In this document: piece by piece, positions 35,479-49,288 of the stretch
How positions within the stretch are numbered: position 1 is the first letter of the stretch
Layout: each line of letters opens with the position of its first letter
Assembly: GCA_017562135.1 (NCBI GenBank)
Contig: QEYB01001327.1
Span: 1-64,000, forward strand
Length of the DNA: 64,000 nt
Direction: 5' to 3'
Source: Dipylidium caninum
Taxonomy: Eukaryota; Platyhelminthes; Cestoda; Cyclophyllidea; Dipylidiidae
Position numbers and translations under genes: made by a program
The notes under the pieces: model-generated
The model's input: only the letters and a program-made list of their open reading frames with translations
Told to the model about the DNA's origin: nothing
Databases searched by the model: none

Positions 35479-38400
35479 CGGTAAGTAGGTGAACCTCCAG
35501 CCTACATGCAGCATGCCTCTTCAAATAGAGCGAGTGCAATTGCTTCTGTCTTCTTATCTAGCTGGAACGACTTAAACTAGCACCTTGTTTGCAGCGGGTA
35601 ATTTTGGACATCGGCAAAGTTAAGATGCCGATTAGTTTATTTGGTGGTGGTGGTGAAGATAGTCCTTCCAAAGCCTCACTAGAGATATGCTCACTGTCTT
35701 ACCAAAGTGACGCCTTAAATAGTGCTAAGCGTCTGACGTCATATAGGATGTACACACCTCGGCATTTGCACTGCCCCTCTTTAAATTATCAACGGCGTCT
35801 CAAACCATCACTTGAAATCTCCTCAACATTGATGAAATGATGATAAAGGGCATCTGTATTTTACACATCCTCTCCAACTGCGAAATTACAATTCGTGCTA
35901 CCTTAATTCCACCACCTTCCTCACGCCACAGTTTGCAACAGGCACTTAAATGCCAAGAATGCCATGAAATTCGGCTTTATTTAGTGAATGAATTGTTCAC
36001 GTAGGCGTAATAGACAAACTCGCCGAAGATAAATAGGGCTTCCGCTTCAACCTCGTCCAGTGGTTGCTTTTGTTACCTGTTTTCTCCTCCTACTGGCTGC
36101 ACCGATTATCGCTTCTCTAGTACACAGTAGCACCGGTAGAACTCTTGGTGCTCTAACTTCACCATTAATACGTCTTATTCGATCTAGGCATCCCAGGTAC
36201 AGGTGATCTGGGTGATCATACTTATACAGACGTTAAGAATGTTCGGACCAACTATGTGTCTCGAATTTCCTACCTACTTTTCCTGCCCTCCGTAAGTCAG
36301 ACGACTTCCGGTTGTGCCGTATGCGTATATGGTGAGTCGTGCCTATTTCGGTCACACAAATTTGGTTGTCTCACTTGTCCGTCGCCCACATTGACCTCAT
36401 TCCCATTTGGCCATCTTTCTTCTGCGCCACCGATCTATTTGCTTATTTCATGCCTTTCAGTTGCGTTTCACCTAATTTTCGGATGCCTGTTGATATGTAA
36501 GCTGCCTTCTTCTAGCCCGTCTGTGTTATAATACTTGATGCAAATGACTTTCTGCGCCGCATTTTCTCCAAGATTTCCTGTTATCTATACGATTGCATTT
36601 TGGCCACTTCAGACAAGCTCCATGAGCATTTGGGCGTCTAGCGGTGAGGTTGCGTACCTTTATGGGATCCGACACAACGTCCCTCCGCTTGTTTCTGAAA
36701 TTGGGCCAAATAAAATCAAAAACACTAAATGCTGATACATTCTTCGGTTGATTAGTAGCGGCGTGGACAGAATATGGGCTGGTGGAATGAGATTTCTCTT
36801 TCTCTCTCACACTGACTGCATAAATGACTAACAAACTAGATAATCACCGAATTACTTTGGTACATGCCAATAACTCCCGTGTTGACCGGATGGCGATCTA
36901 CCTTAGTATACTCAATGGTGAGATATCATGTCCGTTGACGTTGTGTGGCGGACTTCGACTGGTATGGCTAAAAGAGGTAGCGAGTAGTCTATTCTTGGTA
37001 GTCGGAATCGGCCGTCGCAAGCTAGACGCATCACGCCCTTGTTGAGGTTCAATGGCAAACGAGTGTAGGCTGCAACGTTCTCCTGCAACCCCCATTATGC
37101 GTGGGTGCCTTTGTAGTGTACAGCCACTGATAACACAAACAACGAACTCCGGTTACTTCTGTCATGTGGAGGATTTCGTATCAGGGATTATTCATAGACA
37201 GTTCTGTCTTTACCCGGGGCAGGAATAGGCTGAATTGAAGTAGACATATAGCGAATTTAGGCATCATCAGCAGTGACTGAATTTCACTAGACTAGCACAT
37301 TTATCACAGTGATGAGATGGGTGGTAGCAAGTAACACAAGGAGACACCGCCTATGCATGTGACAATGGGACAGGAGGTGTAGGAGGCGGAGGGAGCGGAG
37401 AGTTGTGCGGGTTGATAAAGGAACAGGGAATCCTGCACTCTAACAAATTCTTACGAGAGATGTGCTAAAGTTGGGTGATGTGGACTGGGGAACACTGAAA
37501 CAAATGCTGAGAAACAGACTAGTCAGCGCATCCCCATCCATCCGGATATTTTACGCACTTGTATTGCCATCCCCTTTTAATGCAAACTGCCTCAACGGCG
37601 TGTCGAAGGTAAGACAACTGCGCCTTGGATCAGTGCAGAGAGAGATGTTGACACAGTCGCAAACGATCTCACTCGAGTGCCGAGATGCCCATCTCGTTTG
37701 GGAAGATTTGCTGCCTGACTTGTGGTGGATCAGACTGTCATCATTTGAAAGGGGGGTAGCTGTGACAACTATCTCTTTGGTGCGCAGGAATGCGTTGTTT
37801 CGCCAAGTGCTGTCGCCATGTCTACCACTTCGTCCATGAATTTTTATGCGTAGAGTCACAGAAGGTGGAGAGCATGTCAGCCTCCGCCCCTCTGTCTGAC
37901 ACAATGTTGCCCCTTGCGATCAGAGAAAATGTGCATCTCGTCGCTGGTGTAGGTTTTTATACCTACTATCGAGGTAGACTTCGTTTCTGCACACCCTCCT
38001 TCGCTCTTCTCTAATGAAGATTGTAGAAGCACTCGATGGTTGCAGTCTTCCGCTTGATAGACAGGCGAGTGAGCTGCGAGACAGAAGCGATTTACCCAGT
38101 AGGTGACGACAGGCACAATTCAAATGCGGCTTGTGCTCTACTCACCGTCGTTCGTGGACAATAAGCTGAAGAGAGTGGAATTAGAAGTGTTAATAATTGT
38201 GGCAAGAGGCGACGGCCGTGGTTGAAGGCGGTGAACAGACACGAAAAGGCATTAGTTAAAGACGTATGCAACACAGTCAGCATGGGAAGCAGTTGTTGGC
38301 TAGAACCTGATAACACGATAAGAGAGGGGAGATTAGTGGGATATGACGAGGTAAGAGGAGATTGTTTTCATTGTAAGGTTAAAATGGGGAAGTGTACGAT

Positions 38401-41400
38401 AGATCGGACATCTAGATTGTCAGAACAACGGAATGATCTTAGGAAATGTAATAATGGGAAAGTCAGACCACCAAAATCTGACACTTGAAGTGGACATCGC
38501 CTGCTGCTGTAAGATATGGTGAAAGGCGGAGGCAACAATGTCTCGAGGATGACCTAGAGTATGTGAAACTCACCTATTTTGTATGAAAGCCTATGTTCAT
38601 AGACATCTCACGTTGCACTCACGCACACACGCGCATCCACAGACTCACTGTGACACAAATCATACACATATGTCTGGCAAGTGGATGGCAATGCAATCTG
38701 CGCATTCACCATGTTTTCGTAATTAATTACCTTCTCGCCCGTCGCCGTTTCGCCTCACAATGCTAAGTGCTGTCTGAGTGATAGCTTCAAGAACCATGCT
38801 ATTCTGCAATACGAGGTCAGTCGAGCAAGGTACATTTGTTAAGAGGGAATTCATCGAGGTGGTGCCTTCTCTCGTCAAAGCCAACTCCTCGGCACTCTGA
38901 TTCCGCATATTCGCATATCCGAGGTGGAAGGGAGATTAGGCGGTGATGAATTTACTGGGTGAACTGCCTGTCACCTCGGTCCAACTACGTAGACTACTTG
39001 ATAGCTAAGCAATGTGACGACTTCAGAGTAAACCACATGAGATCTATTTAGGAGTGTTGCGCATCAGGTGACTGAACTTATTTTCAATGGAATATCAGTA
39101 CATCAGTACATGCATGCCACTGCTCCTTCTCATCATTCTTTTACTTAGCTGCAGAAATGAGGTGTGTGATCGTGACAACTGGTTCAGCCGATAAGTCACA
39201 CAACAACAACACGCGTCTAGGCATTGTTACCTTCTATGACCTACACTATGCCATTACTCAATTGACTCCTGCTGCTCTTATGAAATGCAGCGCCTGCACA
39301 TGTTGCCAAAATCTGCAATGTGTCTATCTCAAGTCAAGAACTAGCCGAAATGGAGCTGGAGATCTGGTCCCCTGTTGCAAGGGCATTCACGCATGAGAGC
39401 GCAGTAAGCAAGCAGACGACGACTTCTGCTCTTGCAAGTGGTTCGCAGACCATTTGCCTTATACGGGTGATGCTGCTTTCACTTCATTGCAGTTGCGACC
39501 GCGCCACTTGCTGCCGTGTTGTTCAAATATGAGGCTGTTTAAACATTGGAGCTGCGAATTTGAGATGGTAATGTGAGGCCTGCGCGTTTGCACCAGACAT
39601 AGAGCCGCAAATGACCAGCTAAGATGGGAAGTGCTTGCCGTAAGATTTGCTCACGTGAACACTTCTAGCCCGCGGTGATAGAAATTGTCTCCTGAGGACA
39701 TGTGGATTTCAGAGGTTCTTGCGTCTGATTGGTTGGTGTTTGCAACCCGAATGAGGAGAGCGCTCTATCCCAACTGATGGTGTGCGTCCGCAACGCCACT
39801 GAAGGGAGCCATTCGACTGTGCATAAACAAAACTGAGAACGCGAAAATCTGTAGAGTCAATGACGTTTTTAGAGTTTGACACAATTATTTGGTCGGACTT
39901 TTTTTACAGTCACTCTTACTCAGGTAGGTGGGAGAGTCTACTTTTGGTGGCTTTGCTTATGACTACAGCCACTCAGTTGCTAAGTATTTGAGTGAACGAC
40001 GCAGCCAACTGTGGAACCTCTATGTGGGGACAAACTGGGATAGAAGAAGATGAAAAGAAAATAAAAGTACTCATTTGACTAAATCACTTAATATTGGGCG
40101 CATGATTAGTGAAGTGGCCTCATTGAGTAGTAGGTTTAGGACCAAAGGAGTGACGCAGGTGCTCAGTAGCGCTCATTGTATCTCTTCAAAGTATTTGCTC
40201 CACTGATCCTGACCTCATAATCCACTCGCTTGTCAAAATGCCGTCTATCAAACGACGAACCAGACATTCCCCACTTCACGATGTATGAAATAGGATGGAG
40301 GCCGTACAAAATGCATAAAGAAGGAGTCTGCACACTTAACCGCATAAAAAGCAAATGGGAAGATATGAAGAGGCGAACCATCTCCGACGTGAATATGCTA
40401 CATTGGCAGATAATATTTGTCTCTACTGTGAACATTTGTTCAGTGCCACTCGTTGAGAGATACTCTCGAATCCTCAAACGTCTACTCTCGGGTTCGTCAT
40501 CATAATCTAAAAATTTAATGTCAATCCCCGCAGGCGAGCCATCGTCTGACCTCTAAGGTACAAAAATTTGAAGACATCAACTCGAAGCTTCCCCCAGGAG
40601 TCTGTTGTTGCATTCACTTCCCAATAGACCACAGAAACATGAGTTCGTGGCCATAGTGTTAGGCTTTCATTCAATGCACGCGGGTAGGGAGAACGATGAA
40701 CTGACGGACACAATTCTTTCCCTTCCTTCACTCTTATATTTGGCGATCATCGCATTGACAACCAGCATGGAGAAGAAATGGCGAGACAGTAGCAGCATGA
40801 ATCGACAATCGCTCGGCTAGCGTCTTGTCCTTCAAGGCACCACAAATAGCAGAAGCAAAGTTTGTCGTGGACATTGTTAAGGCCTATCAGCAAGTTCAGT
40901 GTTTGGATTTCAACTCTCCGAGGTCCCTTTCTATTTAGGTCTTCTGCACGACATCATCAGCTTGCGCACTTGTATGCCATAAAATTGGACTTACTCTTCC
41001 ACAGCTCCAGACCTGCAGCCATTCTACCTTTTGCGAGGGTGTGCGTACACCAGGCGAGCAGGGAAGATACCAAATGGGAAGAGAGAAGAGAGGCTATTTG
41101 AGGAATTCATTGGAAGAATAGCATTACAAGTGCAACATCTGGTTGCTCATGTCACCCGGATTGTCTCGTGGTAGGCGGAATCTTTGAGAAGGACGAGCAC
41201 TTGGTGGAGTAGTCGAGATAAGGGAGATTTGTTTGGCCCGGAATAGGGAACACCTGACAGCATTTACGCACTCAGCATCAAATAATACAACTGCCACTAT
41301 TCTTGCAGTTGACATCTACGCTGTAACTTTAAACAAACCTTTCATATCTTGATTCAGAAAAGTGAACCGGTGACTGTTTGTTATCTCCCTCATTGTTTAA

Positions 41401-42799
41401 ATTTTGCCCTCCAAAATGTTATTTATGCACAAAAACATTTGATAATGAAGGGTGCTAATTTCCGGGGATCTAGTGGGTGAGGCTGAATTTTCTATCCTTC
41501 ACTAAAGCACCATGCGGTCTGGCACTAGCACGATGCAGCATGATATTCTTCCACCTCAAAACCACCAACCTCTTCCCTTGGATTGCTGTCTTTTAATTTA
41601 TCCAGTTGCTGATAATACTTATCGGATTTAACCTCTCCGATGCCTTCTAGAATCTCATACTCTATTGGTACTCGGATACTCCACACACACGCGACAGTCT
41701 TATTCGAAGTCAGATTCGATTTAGACGTGGGGGCTTAGCCCCTTCGATTACAAGCTTTACCGCTTTCTTTACGATTTTGTCGTAGGTAATCCACGTTTCA
41801 TCCCCACCTATCCTCCAGGTCAAGAAGGGCTCTTTGGTAACTGAGCCGTGGGTAAATTATCGCTCCGCACTTAGGACTAAACATGATTCAATCTTGTATC
41901 AGGTGGTTGTGTGAGCGGTGGTCTATTACCTTCGCATTTAAATCTTAACGAAGGTTTTATTCACTTTCTATAACGATATTTACCGAATATTCATGAGGGT
42001 GGCACGGCACTGACCGACACACAAATGAGTTTCCGCTGATATAACTAGCATTGGCAATTCTCTCGGTAATGGCGACGGGGATAAAAGTGAAACTGTCGGT
42101 TTAAGCTGAAGAGGGGAGAGTTGATTGCAACATCGCTACTCGGGTTGCAATGAAGGGCCACAGGATTGTGATGCACTATGAGGAGGCCAATTAGGCAGAG
42201 AGGCAGAGCATTGGAGCATCAAAAACTGATAGGTTTGTGCAATAAATGTTCTATTTTGTGACGATTGATTAGGGGCGTAGAGGTCAGGTCCATAGTCCAT
42301 ATATATGATTTCCAGATCTCACGTGCACTCGGTAGTGCCTAACCTGAAATCCACTCCACACCCCACTGTGGTGCATTCATGGAAAATTTTGTTAATGAGG
42401 CGGTTGTCTGGTTCCAGTAATGAATAAACAAAGTTAATACTTGGTGCCCGGCTAATAGCAGCCACTAATTTAGCAGTTATCCACAATAGTGAGAATAGCA
42501 TAGGTTTCAACGCTCAACACGGTAAGGAGTGAAACAATTTTGACTCCCCGGCAAACCAAAACTGAATCGATGCCACTTGGAGTTAAAGCGCACTTGTAAA
42601 ATCCGAATGAATTTTTCATGGTCATCTCCGTTGTTCACCACAGGGAATCGCGCATCCACCGATAGGTATAAATGAAGCCGTATCTACAAGTTCAGGTAAT
42701 CATATAAAATCTTTTCATATCTCTATATTAGGGCAGTTGTTGAAAGTTCTTCCTAAATAACAGACTTCTATGTCCCTCCAATTATTTTGACTTCCAATT
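35479..42799. other. Long stretch without a supported gene
   Basis: Short frames only. Two places recall family pieces. At 36535-36655 (plus) a diverged exon-3-like reading contains PVIYTIAFWPLQ and meets a GTGAGG donor in the usual phase, but a TAA lies upstream with no usable acceptor. At 38220-38345 (plus) a stretch resembles the 3' flank of copy A (GCATTAGTTAAAGA...GTATG). Both look like relics and are too weak for a gene call. Confidence 0.4.
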
Positions 42800-43100
42800 C
42801 ACCTGGTCAGGTTAATTTCAATAGACAAATGAAATATGAACGAACTTGATGACTGCGAAATATATTCCGGAGTTTCACACTCGTAATAAGAATAGTGTTG
42901 CGACTTGACCATATGTGATCTGCCCAATAAAAGGGAAAATATAGGAAGGGAACGAAAGAACAAACAAATAAGTGAATAAATAAAACAACCCAAAGGCAAG
43001 TCGAAATCTCATGAATTTGCGAATGGTAAATGAACTCTACTTTAAGACATGAAGTACTCCTTACGTACACGCTGGATAATGAAAGTCGCTGCTGCATTGC
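42800..43100 (+). repeat. R3 dispersed repeat
   Basis: It carries the R3 landmarks in order: TTTCAATAGACA, ACTTGATGACTGCGAAATAT, ACAAACAAATAAGTGAATAA, ACATGAAGTACTCCTTA and CTGGATAATG. The same series is found at 45.99-46.29 kb, and parts of it at 27.93 and 55.0 kb. Confidence 0.7.
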
Positions 43101-44079
43101 CTGTTCGTCTACTATAAATGTATAAGCAATTGGTGGGATGCTGGATGTGCTGCGATAATCTCGTTAGTGCGACGAATTGTGTCAGTTTCATTATCATCAG
43201 AGGTGACATCACTCACTGTTGGCATAGCTCTTCGTTCAACCCTTGCACCTACAGCGATGTCCCCTGACATCACTACCTAGCAAAATTCTATTCCTTCCAC
43301 CACATAACCACATCCGCGTTACTATGTTGAGTCTCTCTAACCTCTTTGAGTATGAATTCTGCTAATGCCGGCGAAAGTCCACATGGTAACCTCAATTCAA
43401 TGACTAAGAGCGAGCCAAACACCACTTGCAGCATAGGTTGTCTGTTTTCCCTTTACGCAGACAATGACACGTTTCACTAGGAAAGTTCCACACTCTATAT
43501 AAAACATAGCCCCATTTCAGCTGTCTTTTAAATTAAATGGAGAGCGGGATACCATCTAATGTGTTCTATGGTTGGCAGGTGTAAAGTGAGTGCAGCAATA
43601 TGTCTGTCACACTGTAATCCACGCAGCACCGACGCCAGGATATGTTTTTGACTGCCAATCTTACTACGCCTGTCTTGCCAGATATATCTATGTCTCTGCG
43701 TCGGTCCTCACTTAAGGGTAGACGTCGAGTCAGGCCTCAGGCAAATTTTCTCCACAGCAAGTCAGTAGATGCAGTAGGCAAGCGGTGTGGACCGAATTAC
43801 GCGTAAATACTTGATTTGAACCGAGGTTTGAAAGCCTGGTTAGACATCGATATTTATATTTACCTACAGATCACAGTTCTATCTTAGAGAGACACTAGTC
43901 CGGCGTTCGGAGATGGACCCATTGGTGAAAATGATATTGAACATTTGTTGCGAAACTTTCGTTCTTGCAATCTGAATATGATCAATGAGCCTCGAGGAAG
44001 ACCATAGACTCATTTCGATGAGCAGGAAGAATTCATGACGGCCGTAGAATCAGTTTCCACTTAACTATTCGTGAATTTC

Positions 44080-44420
44080 AGTCCGAAAGGAAAGATACCT
44101 ATCCATACGGTTGTGTTAAATTATCTGCGCACAAGATATAAGGAAAAAAAGGATGAACTGATGCAACTGTAGATGATCGTATGACTGTTGCAAGAGTAAG
44201 TGTGAACCTTGGTTGCTTCACAATGCACGAATGACGGTGTTTCTACACCGCTGATCATTAGTGATGGCAACTAAATTTTTGATGGTAATTGGAAACGATG
44301 AAGCAAATGAGTAGGCGAAAAACAGCCCAAGACACAGACACAGGCGGAAATTGCATGAGAAACGATTATGGTTACCTTGTGGTGGAATGTCCAAGGAGTG
44401 ATCCATCATTCCTCCCTATA
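44080..44420 (+). repeat. Segmental duplication, member 2
   Basis: This is the partner of 28900-29260 in direct orientation, with the same ordered landmarks (CTGATGCAACTG, ACCGCTGAT, ACGATGAAGC then AATGAGT, GATTATGGTT, TGGAATG). Each member follows an R3 copy by about 1 kb, so the duplicated unit was probably longer (about 27.9-29.3 and 42.8-44.4 kb) and has since diverged. Confidence 0.6.
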
Positions 44421-45042
44421 ATGAAATCATGTGGAACTGAAACGGCTGCTGAAATGGAGCGCGGCTGCAGCGTTATGACCCGCTGACACTAGAGAGGAAA
44501 TCTGCAATGGTGTCATAAGGATGTAGGAACGATCGAGAGTTTGATGAGTATTGAATAATGGTTGGAGCCACTGAGGGAGGGAACGAGAAATAAGCTCTTC
44601 ATCTGCAACTTTCCATCCGAAAGAGTTATAACAAGCGTTGGACAAATTCCAAAATTTTTATGGAGTGAGGGAGGAGGTGCTTTGCCCTTCCTCTAAGTGT
44701 CTGCTTCAAATAAAAATTTATAGTATGTTTTCCTCCATCCGTTAAAACGAACATACACTTTCCCAGATCGCATTAAGATTGACTCAGAGCAGCGTAATTA
44801 ACTATTGGATGGTGGTTTGCTAATTGCTGCCAATGAAGTAATTCGACGCTCTCTTCACTGCTTCTGGCCCTACACCTCCTGCAAATGAATAACTGAATGT
44901 ATAGACAAGGAAATTGATAAATAGTTAGTGAATGAACACTAGGTAGAATAAGTTAATACGCATTTTGCTCTTCGAACACACACACGCATAAGTGAGGCAG
45001 CTTCATACCAATTTAAGTTGACACCTTATTTTCCCAGTGCAG

Positions 45043-45224
45043 ACTTCCGCAAGAATACTAGCACGGCCAACGGGTAGACTAAGTGGCCGAAGATGCGGTG
45101 GAAGAGTACCTGCTTTCTATAATCAAATAGACGTATATGCACATATTATTAACGACTTAGTCGTCTCTGTATCACTGCCAATGCAGCTTCCTAAAACGAC
45201 AGTCAGCCTACTGCTTGGCTCGTC
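45043..45224 (+). CDS. Isolated exon candidate, unknown product
   Basis: A 182-base open block lies between a strong acceptor (TTTTCCCAGTGCAG) and the donor GTAAGTAAG. The open phase starts at the first base and leaves two bases at the end. The translation has an RRCGGRVP stretch and a hydrophobic C-terminal half. I do not recognise it. No partner exon in matching phase was found with confidence; a second exon-like stretch (PPKPDSTVRGYSCVDYLGG, ending in GTAAAG) follows at about 45465-45530. Confidence 0.3.
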
Positions 45225-45984
45225 GTAAGTAAGCTATAAGAATTTCGTTGATATTTGTGAAGGTCGAAACTCCTGACTGGCAAACGTTTATAGTGATTTA
45301 AGCAAGCAGATTTCATCGCAAAATGAAGAGACAGTGTTTTGTCAAGATTTTAGTGTTTGTGGTTGTTATTTGAGTGTTTAGTGGGGTTAGGCCCTTGGGT
45401 GCAGTGCATTGGTGATTAATCCGAACACGTGGTTGCCTGTGATCACCCCCTTATTCCCTTCTACCAGCCACCTAAACCTGATTCCACTGTGAGAGGCTAC
45501 AGTTGTGTGGATTACCTTGGCGGGAATGAGGTAAAGCCGACCGAGGAATGGGCAAATGATAGTCTAAGCAGACAATTAGTAGTCAATGATAAACTACAAA
45601 CTACCTTAACCGTTCACACTCGGTTTATTCTTTTCGCGACAGGCCTACTCTGGTCTTACCCTACACATGACTGCAGTCAAATTAGGTGCTCTAAAAACCA
45701 TTACGCTTTTCAACCTTGAATTTGTGTAAATACTTTCCATGTGCCGGCGAAAAGGTTGGTTGACGAATTAAACGTCTTCCCATTTATCCTCTTAAAATAT
45801 AGACAACTGGAAATACATTGTAACGTGGTGGCTCAAACTACAGATAAGACTTGGGGAGGGTGAAGTCTCTTTCGTCAATACAAGAAACTTATTCAATTAT
45901 AAGTGGCCTAATTAGTGGGAAGGTAACTGGCAAATAGAGCGAACCTGTGGACTTATCCACCCCACATCCCACTGATTACCTCAA

Positions 45985-46290
45985 CTTTAAACAAACCTTG
46001 CTTGAGTAATTTCAATCGACACAGGATATGGAAGGACTTAGTGACTGCTGAGTATATTGAGGAAGTTGGGACTCCTTATTCGAATGTTAAGGCACTTTTT
46101 GGGTTTGGAATTCATGTAGCGGGAGTGAGATTAAATGAACAAATCAACAAATGAGTGAATAATTAAATGAATTAAAGTAGGACTGTAAAGTGAAGCAAAA
46201 TTATTATAATTTGGAGGATATAAAATAAAAACTTACTTAAAACATGAAGTACTTTCACACGTGTTGGGTGGTGTGAGCAGGTGCACTCCT
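45985..46290 (+). repeat. R3 dispersed repeat
   Basis: It shares TTTCAATCGACA, ACTTAGTGACTGC, ACAAATGAGTGAATAATTAA and ACATGAAGTACTTTCA in the same order and spacing as the copy at 42800-43100. The two copies are in direct orientation, 3.2 kb apart. Confidence 0.7.
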
Positions 46291-47310
46291 TCCTGATGGC
46301 CTGCTGAAGGACTGGACGTGAGAGGACAAGTATGTCTCCATGTCATAAGTTGTCCTCGAGGAAAGTTCGATGGAGATGAGTCAGTGCCTTGCAGTCAAAT
46401 CATCACCTCCAGGAGCAATTGCGTCAAAATCCGCATTCAACTGCAACAACTCCCTTCGTCTCTCATTTCACGAAACCCAAACTCACACAACACGTGCAAC
46501 ACGTACTTTAAAAATTCAGCCTTCGTTCAATGATGTCTTTGTTGAATGGCAGAAGTGGCAATGCTGCTGCAAAATTCAGAGGCTTTAAATAAATGTGAAA
46601 TGCTTCTTCGACAATGGCCTCGTGTGCTTACTCCCACTTTTTTAAATCCTCTTTTACCTCCTCCATTGAATCTGGAAACTCTCATGGGAGGTTGCTGGTA
46701 ATGGATGCGAAAATGAATGAGTGCTGCAAGGAAACGGGGAGACGGCGCGTCGTGCCACATGGCTGCCATTCCAGAATGCACTTACGGCCTATTGGAAATA
46801 GAGAAACAGACAGACTAGTGATATTTGACTCTCCTGCAACTGCTTGAAATGAGGTTGAGACAAAAAAAAAATTAGTCAAAATGGGAAGTGGTTGCATTTC
46901 ATCGAAGCACCGGGAGTCGACGCAGTAATGTGAAGATTGCAGGCGATACGATGGGAATTTGTTCAGTGAGGTGGTGGTATATTGTGAGAAGGAGAGTTAT
47001 GGAAGTCGATTTGGTAGCAACGATCCGTTTGACGTATAGGAGACCGATGGAGAGACGTGACTATTTCGGGGTTTCTTATCACATTGCAATAAACCATCGG
47101 GCGTCAGGACACTATCTCAATTTAATAATGGACATAGGACGAGGATTCATGCGCACAAATGGTACATCATGAGCAAAAACCTGGTGTGAGATATTACACC
47201 AATGGTAACGATCTTTGTTAGCATCTCGTTGACGTGGTCACCGTAGACGGTCACCTCTTCTTCTCACAAGAAAATTCTCACTCAATTCTTCTTACATGCG
47301 GTGGCAGTGG
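46291..47310. other. Intergenic stretch, nothing supported
   Basis: Short overlapping frames on both strands, without domains, family exons or repeat copies that I could place. Confidence 0.5.
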
Positions 47311-47316
47311 GTATCC

Positions 47317-47450
47317 GTGAATGCTGCCTCTAGGTGTGTCGTTGTTGTGCAATGGCCAATGGAATTGTTCGCCGACAAGACGGTATCAAAAGGCCAAGCA
47401 CGAGGGCTTTTTTGAGTCAACTCACCAGAAAGACAGTCATTACTGCGTTC
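47317..47450 (+). repeat. R2 dispersed repeat
   Basis: The core is GTTGTTGTGCAATGGCCAAT followed by GGAATTGTTCGCC, GGTATCAAAAGGCCAA and CACGAGG. The copy at 59025-59150 matches it on the opposite strand, and a shorter relative is at 60740-60825. Confidence 0.7.
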
Positions 47451-49138
47451 CCGTTGCAAATGCAAATCATTTTGATTGTGAATAGAAAATGGAAAACGAA
47501 ATATTTGCGATTGGTGCGGTGACGGGTGTGTCTTGAGCACTCGCTAGTGTGATACCTAATGACATCTTCGTTGTACTATCAATAGGCACCTCTTCGTCAG
47601 ACATCCCAAATACAGCATCGTTCTGTTACCTCATCAACTCATTTATTTCAACTCTTTCCACTGCATCAGCATGCTACGAAGCCGTTTCTTCTCCTCTCAC
47701 TTGGTCGCTTACCATTGCAGCCTCTGCACATATTTGGATAGACATTGTAGTAACAAATTGGCAGTACATGAGTGAGGATAATGATTGTGCACTAAAGGTA
47801 TTGCTAAGAAGATCGGCCCAAGTAGGGATGTGGTCTGTGCGAGCTCTGTTGACTTGAACACTTCCAGTCTCACGTTACACATGGGAACTGGTGACACAAT
47901 GCCTGTCGCGTCGCGAGCCACGTGATACAGAGGCCTTGACAAAATGTGTCATTCCTGCCATTTGAGATACTCGTTCTCAAAGTGAGACTGTCTTACGAGA
48001 TGTGCACTTCAACCTCTGCAGATATGAGTTTGGAGCAAAACTTCCACGATCTGCTAAAAACCGATGTGGTTATAAACCCGTGGAGGTCCGTTTACACATC
48101 GTTTGTTAGACTGAAGTGGGTTAGGAAGCACAAGTTGATCGGAAATGTGAAAACTTGTTTTTGCCTCAATCCACCTCGGTTTAGTGTCACCGTCGCCTGA
48201 GCACACCAGTGACGGAGCATGACATCTTTTAGGGCCAAATCTAATTTTAGCGAATGATGATGTCTATGAAAACAGGAGACTTCCTGGCTGTATATCACCT
48301 CTCACTTCATTGTTGTCATTTGGATGACCTTAACATTTTACCCTTCCTTCGCAACTGCGTGCACCCCTTCTTCGTCTCTTAGCTCCAGCTGCCTCGTTAC
48401 AAACCGATTTTGTCTACCCACACGAACACACATTTGGACATTTTTATCTTACATCCGAACGCTTACATTCATCCCATCTTGGATACACTCATGCACTTTC
48501 TCATAACTGTGAACATTTCATCGGAGGTGTTAATCAGTGCGCAATAATTTGAAGGCCGGACTCTACATTCTCATGTACTTTTCATTCCAAGGAAGCAATT
48601 TCGTCCATTTCGCATGGAGTCATGTCTCCATATTCATTCGGAAGTGAGAAAACAAGGCGAATGATCCTGAACACATAACGTCTCTTCTACCTCTGCAAAC
48701 GAACACCATTGAAGAGCCATTAACCAAAAAGGCAATTCGAGAGTACTATCATTGAAGGTGCGTATTTCAAACGCTTGCAATCTTGATAAAAAGAGTTTTC
48801 TATTTACCACTAAGTTGGAGGATGTTGAGAAAGAACAGTAGCGTGTGGTTGCTGATGTTCCGTTTTAGTCTAAGTCAGGAGAGCGTGCAATCGCAACTTG
48901 AACATGACTCAAATGGACCACTCCAATATATACCGAACCTCAGTTCAAATATCACCCTGCAAAGTAGCGCAATCTCAATTGCATTGAAAGGAAAGTGATG
49001 CAGATATATTTAGTGCATGTTATTACTGATCATTGGAATGATGAGGCGCCAGTTGATAGCACTGCTTATTTTGTGATATTTCAGGCCCCAGTGGAAAAAA
49101 CGTTGCGTCCGTTCATATGAAAGCTCATAGCCTCGTCG
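47451..49138. other. Intergenic stretch, nothing supported
   Basis: No gene is supported here. The last part, from about 49.04 kb, is the 3' flank of copy C and shares sequence with 58687-58870. Confidence 0.5.
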
Positions 49139-49167
49139 TTAGACAGCCAAGTTCGAATGGCGATTAT
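49139..49167 (-). CDS. Possible alternative terminal exon (exon 7) of copy C
   Basis: Exon 6 of copy C contains a good internal donor (TTGG-GTAAGT, exon end at 49336). An acceptor TTATTTCAG precedes position 49167. Splicing them continues in frame for nine codons and stops at 49139, giving a 250-residue protein ending DNRHSNLAV. Copies A (TACTGCAG-ATAAATTG) and D (GCTAATTCAG-ATAATTTC) have a similar acceptor followed by ATAA at the corresponding place, with TTTCAC- and CCATCTTCTC-like intron sequence before it. This conservation supports a real splice site. The alternative is simple read-through of exon 6 to the stop at 49289. Confidence 0.4.
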
Positions 49168-49288
49168 CTGAAATAATGGAAAGATAGCCGACCAGACAAG
49201 ATGAAGGCGTGGTGAAAATAATCGGCAAGAAATTGCTTTCTGGGGGTACTAGTGCAAAGGCGTGCAAGAGCAAGAAGATTCCACTGTT

